Below are positions 42,553-44,415 of a stretch of 44,415 nt of DNA, piece after piece. The stretch comes from an uncultured Phocaeicola sp. (GTDB lineage: Bacteria > Bacteroidota > Bacteroidia > Bacteroidales > Bacteroidaceae), in NCBI GenBank assembly GCA_944320855.1, contig CALUJF010000023.1, positions 1 through 44,415 of the forward strand. Direction: 5' to 3'. The translations under genes and the position numbers were made by a program. Below the pieces are notes generated by a model that saw nothing but the letters and a program-made list of their open reading frames with translations, did no database searches and was not told the DNA's origin. Within the stretch, counting starts at the first letter, position 1, and the number at the start of each line of letters is the position of its first letter.

Positions 42553-44028
42553 ATGAATTCACAAGATAATAGAATGAAAATGACAAATTATCGCTGGACG
42601 ATATGCCTTATGCTGTTTATCGCCACAACGATAAACTATATGGATCGACAGGTTCTTTCTCTTACATGGAAGGACTTTATTGCTCCTGAATTTAACTGGA
42701 CTGATGCCAATTACGGAACTATCGCCGGTTTCTTCTCTATATTGTATTCTATCAGTATGCTTTTCGTAGGAAAGTTTGTTGATAAGATTGGTACAAAGAA
42801 AGGTTATTTGTGGGCTATAGGTATATGGTCTGTAGGTGCCTGTCTTCACACTTTCTGCGGAATAGTTACTGCCGGAATATCTACAGGAACATGGGCTTTC
42901 ACTTTCGAAGGTGCGCGTGAGGCTATCGAGGCTGCCGAAACTGCGGGTACAGTGATATGGAGTGTATCGACCGTAAGTATATGGCTTTTCCTTGCTGCAC
43001 GTTCTATACTGGCAGTAGGAGAGTCTGGTAACTTCCCTTGCGCCATAAAGGTGACTGCCGAATATTTCCCTAAGAAAGACCGTGCTTTCGCAACCAGTGT
43101 GTTCAATGCCGGAGCACAGCTTGGTGCCTTGCTCGCACCTTTCACCATTCCTGTCATAGCACGTTATATGGGTTGGGAAATGTCATTCCTTATCATCGGT
43201 GCTTTAGGTTTCTTCTGGATGGGATTTTGGGTAAGAATGTATGAAACTCCGTCAAAGCAGAAGAAGGTAAACAAGGCTGAGCTGGAATATATCGAGCAGG
43301 ATCGTCTGACGGAAGCTTCTGAAACTGCAAAGCCTGCAACAGAAGAGAAAAAGGAGAAGGGTATCAGCTTGTGGAAGTGTTTCACTTTCCGTCAGACCTG
43401 GGCCGTAATATTCGGACGTTGTCTTCCTGACGGAGTATGGTGGTTCTTTCTTTTCTGGGCACCAGCTTATGTGAAAGACGTTTACGGATACAGCTCAGAC
43501 TCTACTATGGGTATGTTGCTTATCTTTACTCTTTATCTGATTTCAATGTTATCAATCATTGGCGGTTATCTGCCTACTGTGTTTATCACACGCCTTGGCA
43601 TGAATCCTTTTGCAGGACGTATGCGCGCTATGCTTATCTTCTCGCTGTTCCCATTGCTTGGGCTTTTTGCACAACCGCTCGGAAATATATCCTGCTGGTT
43701 CCCTATAATTATAATAGGTATAATAGGTGCTGCACATCAGAGCTGGAGTGCCAATACTTATACTGTGGTGAGCGATATGTTCCCTAAATCGGCTGTGGCA
43801 ACAGTTACTGGTATCGGTGGTATGGCAGGTGGTATCGGCAGTTTGCTGTTCAATCAGGGTTCCGGTATCCTGTTTACTTATTCTAAGGAAACAAATATGG
43901 CTTTCATGGGATTCGAAGGTATTCATGCCGGCTATATGATAGTGTTCCTTATAGCTTCAGTAGCTTATCTGTTCAGCTGGATAATGATAAAGATTCTTGT
44001 TCCGAAATATAAGATAATTGAAGTATAA
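42553..44028 (+). CDS. exuT: MFS hexuronate transporter
   Basis: A 491-residue major facilitator protein with about 12 membrane helices. The first loop has INYMDRQVLSLTWKDF, typical of the anion:cation symporter (ExuT/GudP) branch, and a hydrophilic central loop lies near residues 220-260. Position between uxuA and uxaC points to glucuronate or galacturonate import. ATG at 42553 is preferred over TTG at 42541, which falls in the repeat arm. Confidence 0.9.
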   Translation: MNSQDNRMKMTNYRWTICLMLFIATTINYMDRQVLSLTWKDFIAPEFNWTDANYGTIAGFFSILYSISMLFVGKFVDKIGTKKGYLWAIGIWSVGACLHTFCGIVTAGISTGTWAFTFEGAREAIEAAETAGTVIWSVSTVSIWLFLAARSILAVGESGNFPCAIKVTAEYFPKKDRAFATSVFNAGAQLGALLAPFTIPVIARYMGWEMSFLIIGALGFFWMGFWVRMYETPSKQKKVNKAELEYIEQDRLTEASETAKPATEEKKEKGISLWKCFTFRQTWAVIFGRCLPDGVWWFFLFWAPAYVKDVYGYSSDSTMGMLLIFTLYLISMLSIIGGYLPTVFITRLGMNPFAGRMRAMLIFSLFPLLGLFAQPLGNISCWFPIIIIGIIGAAHQSWSANTYTVVSDMFPKSAVATVTGIGGMAGGIGSLLFNQGSGILFTYSKETNMAFMGFEGIHAGYMIVFLIASVAYLFSWIMIKILVPKYKIIEV

Positions 44029-44031
44029 TAT

Positions 44032-44121
44032 TAGTTCTTTAGTTTTTGAGTTTTTCAGTTGGTTGATGTTAAAGAACTGGCAAACTTAAAAACTTATAAA
44101 CTCATAAACTTACAAACTCAA
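44032..44121. repeat. inverted array of 8-bp units before uxaC
   Basis: Left units TAGTTCTT, TAGTTTTT, GAGTTTTT and CAGTTGGT run from 44032 to 44063. Right units AAACTTAA, AAACTTAT, AAACTCAT, AAACTTAC and AAACTCAA run from 44082 to 44121, ending one base before the uxaC ATG. It shares the 12-mer AGTTGGTTGATG with the folP-cdaA array. Confidence 0.88.
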
Positions 44122-44122
44122 A

Positions 44123-44415
44123 ATGAAAGATTTTATAAACGAAGATTTTCTTCTGCAGAGTGATGTGGCAAAGATGCTGTATCATGAACATGCGGAAAAG
44201 ATGCCTATCATAGACTATCACTGTCATCTTAATCCGAAGATGATTGCAGATGATTATAAATTCAGTTCCATTACAGAGATATGGCTTGGTGGCGACCATT
44301 ACAAATGGCGTGCGATGCGTGCAAATGGAGTAGATGAAAAGTATATCACAGGTAAGGAAACTTCCGATTGGGAGAAATTTGAGAAATGGGCAGAAACAGT
44401 TCCATATACATTGCG
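44123..44415 (+). CDS. uxaC: glucuronate isomerase, 3' end outside the window
   Basis: Only the first 97 codons are present. The reading begins [18 protein letters not shown] and includes [18 protein letters not shown], whose H-x-H pair is a metal site of the UxaC amidohydrolase fold, and [20 protein letters not shown], a strong UxaC signature. UxaC converts glucuronate to fructuronate (and galacturonate to tagaturonate), the first cytoplasmic step of the pathway whose later steps are encoded upstream. Confidence 0.93.
   Translation, partial: MKDFINEDFLLQSDVAKMLYHEHAEKMPIIDYHCHLNPKMIADDYKFSSITEIWLGGDHYKWRAMRANGVDEKYITGKETSDWEKFEKWAETVPYTL

Overview
The window looks like a chromosomal segment from a gut member of the Bacteroidales, probably Bacteroides or Phocaeicola. 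The basis is Bacteroidota-type promoters (a TAnnTTTGC -7 element, several with TTTG or TTG 19-20 bases upstream), a LES-type lipoprotein signal, a GH127 enzyme, a long TonB-dependent receptor, an SDR-type fructuronate/mannonate oxidoreductase and A-rich translation starts without Shine-Dalgarno sites. Species is not determined. No rRNA, prophage, intact insertion sequence or CRISPR array was seen. There is one tRNA (Leu, anticodon TAG).

Layout. 1-9200: an Rpn-type PD-(D/E)XK nuclease, class II fructose-bisphosphate aldolase, a POT-family transporter, a topoisomerase IV A subunit leading a parC-DUF3316-S41 peptidase run, then tRNA-Leu. 9300-14444: an LpxH-like phosphoesterase overlapping a glycosyltransferase, then polyphosphate kinase and a Ppx/GppA phosphatase. 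14508-20941 (minus strand): radA, a COG2509 flavoprotein, a LuxR-type regulator with a degenerate receiver, and a TonB-dependent receptor. 21288-29283: a Schlafen/AlbA_2 ATPase-like protein, an MBL hydrolase, GH127, a GT2-radC overlap, a DUF59 protein and LpxH. 29414-34167: kdgK, ackA and pta on the minus strand, divergent from an LrgA/LrgB-type membrane pair. 34200-37831: two overlapping acyltransferase-fold genes, the diadenylate cyclase cdaA and folP. 37943-44415: murF, an AraC-type regulator, and a divergent hexuronate operon (SDR oxidoreductase, uxuA, MFS transporter, uxaC cut by the window end).

Pathway logic. UxaC, the SDR oxidoreductase and UxuA convert glucuronate to 2-keto-3-deoxygluconate. 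KdgK, encoded about 10 kb away beside pta-ackA, phosphorylates it. The KDPG aldolase is not in the window. Pta-AckA turns acetyl-CoA into acetate and ATP, and the divergent LrgAB-like pair plausibly handles pyruvate or overflow products.

The most unusual content is between genes. Several intergenic gaps hold fold-back arrays built from very short units: 8-bp AGTT-based units (36883-37002, 44032-44121, with longer-arm relatives at 19450-19545 and 41158-41265), 7-bp TTAATTY units (42472-42543), 11-bp GTTCA units (29352-29403, weaker at 138-180), a 22-bp ACACGTACGTGT array filling the murF/araC gap (39248-39343), and a 22-bp hairpin/direct-repeat set upstream of radA (20982-21056). All three internal junctions of the hexuronate operon carry such an element, and one array supplies the last codons of folP. 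I regard this as the best candidate for something undescribed.
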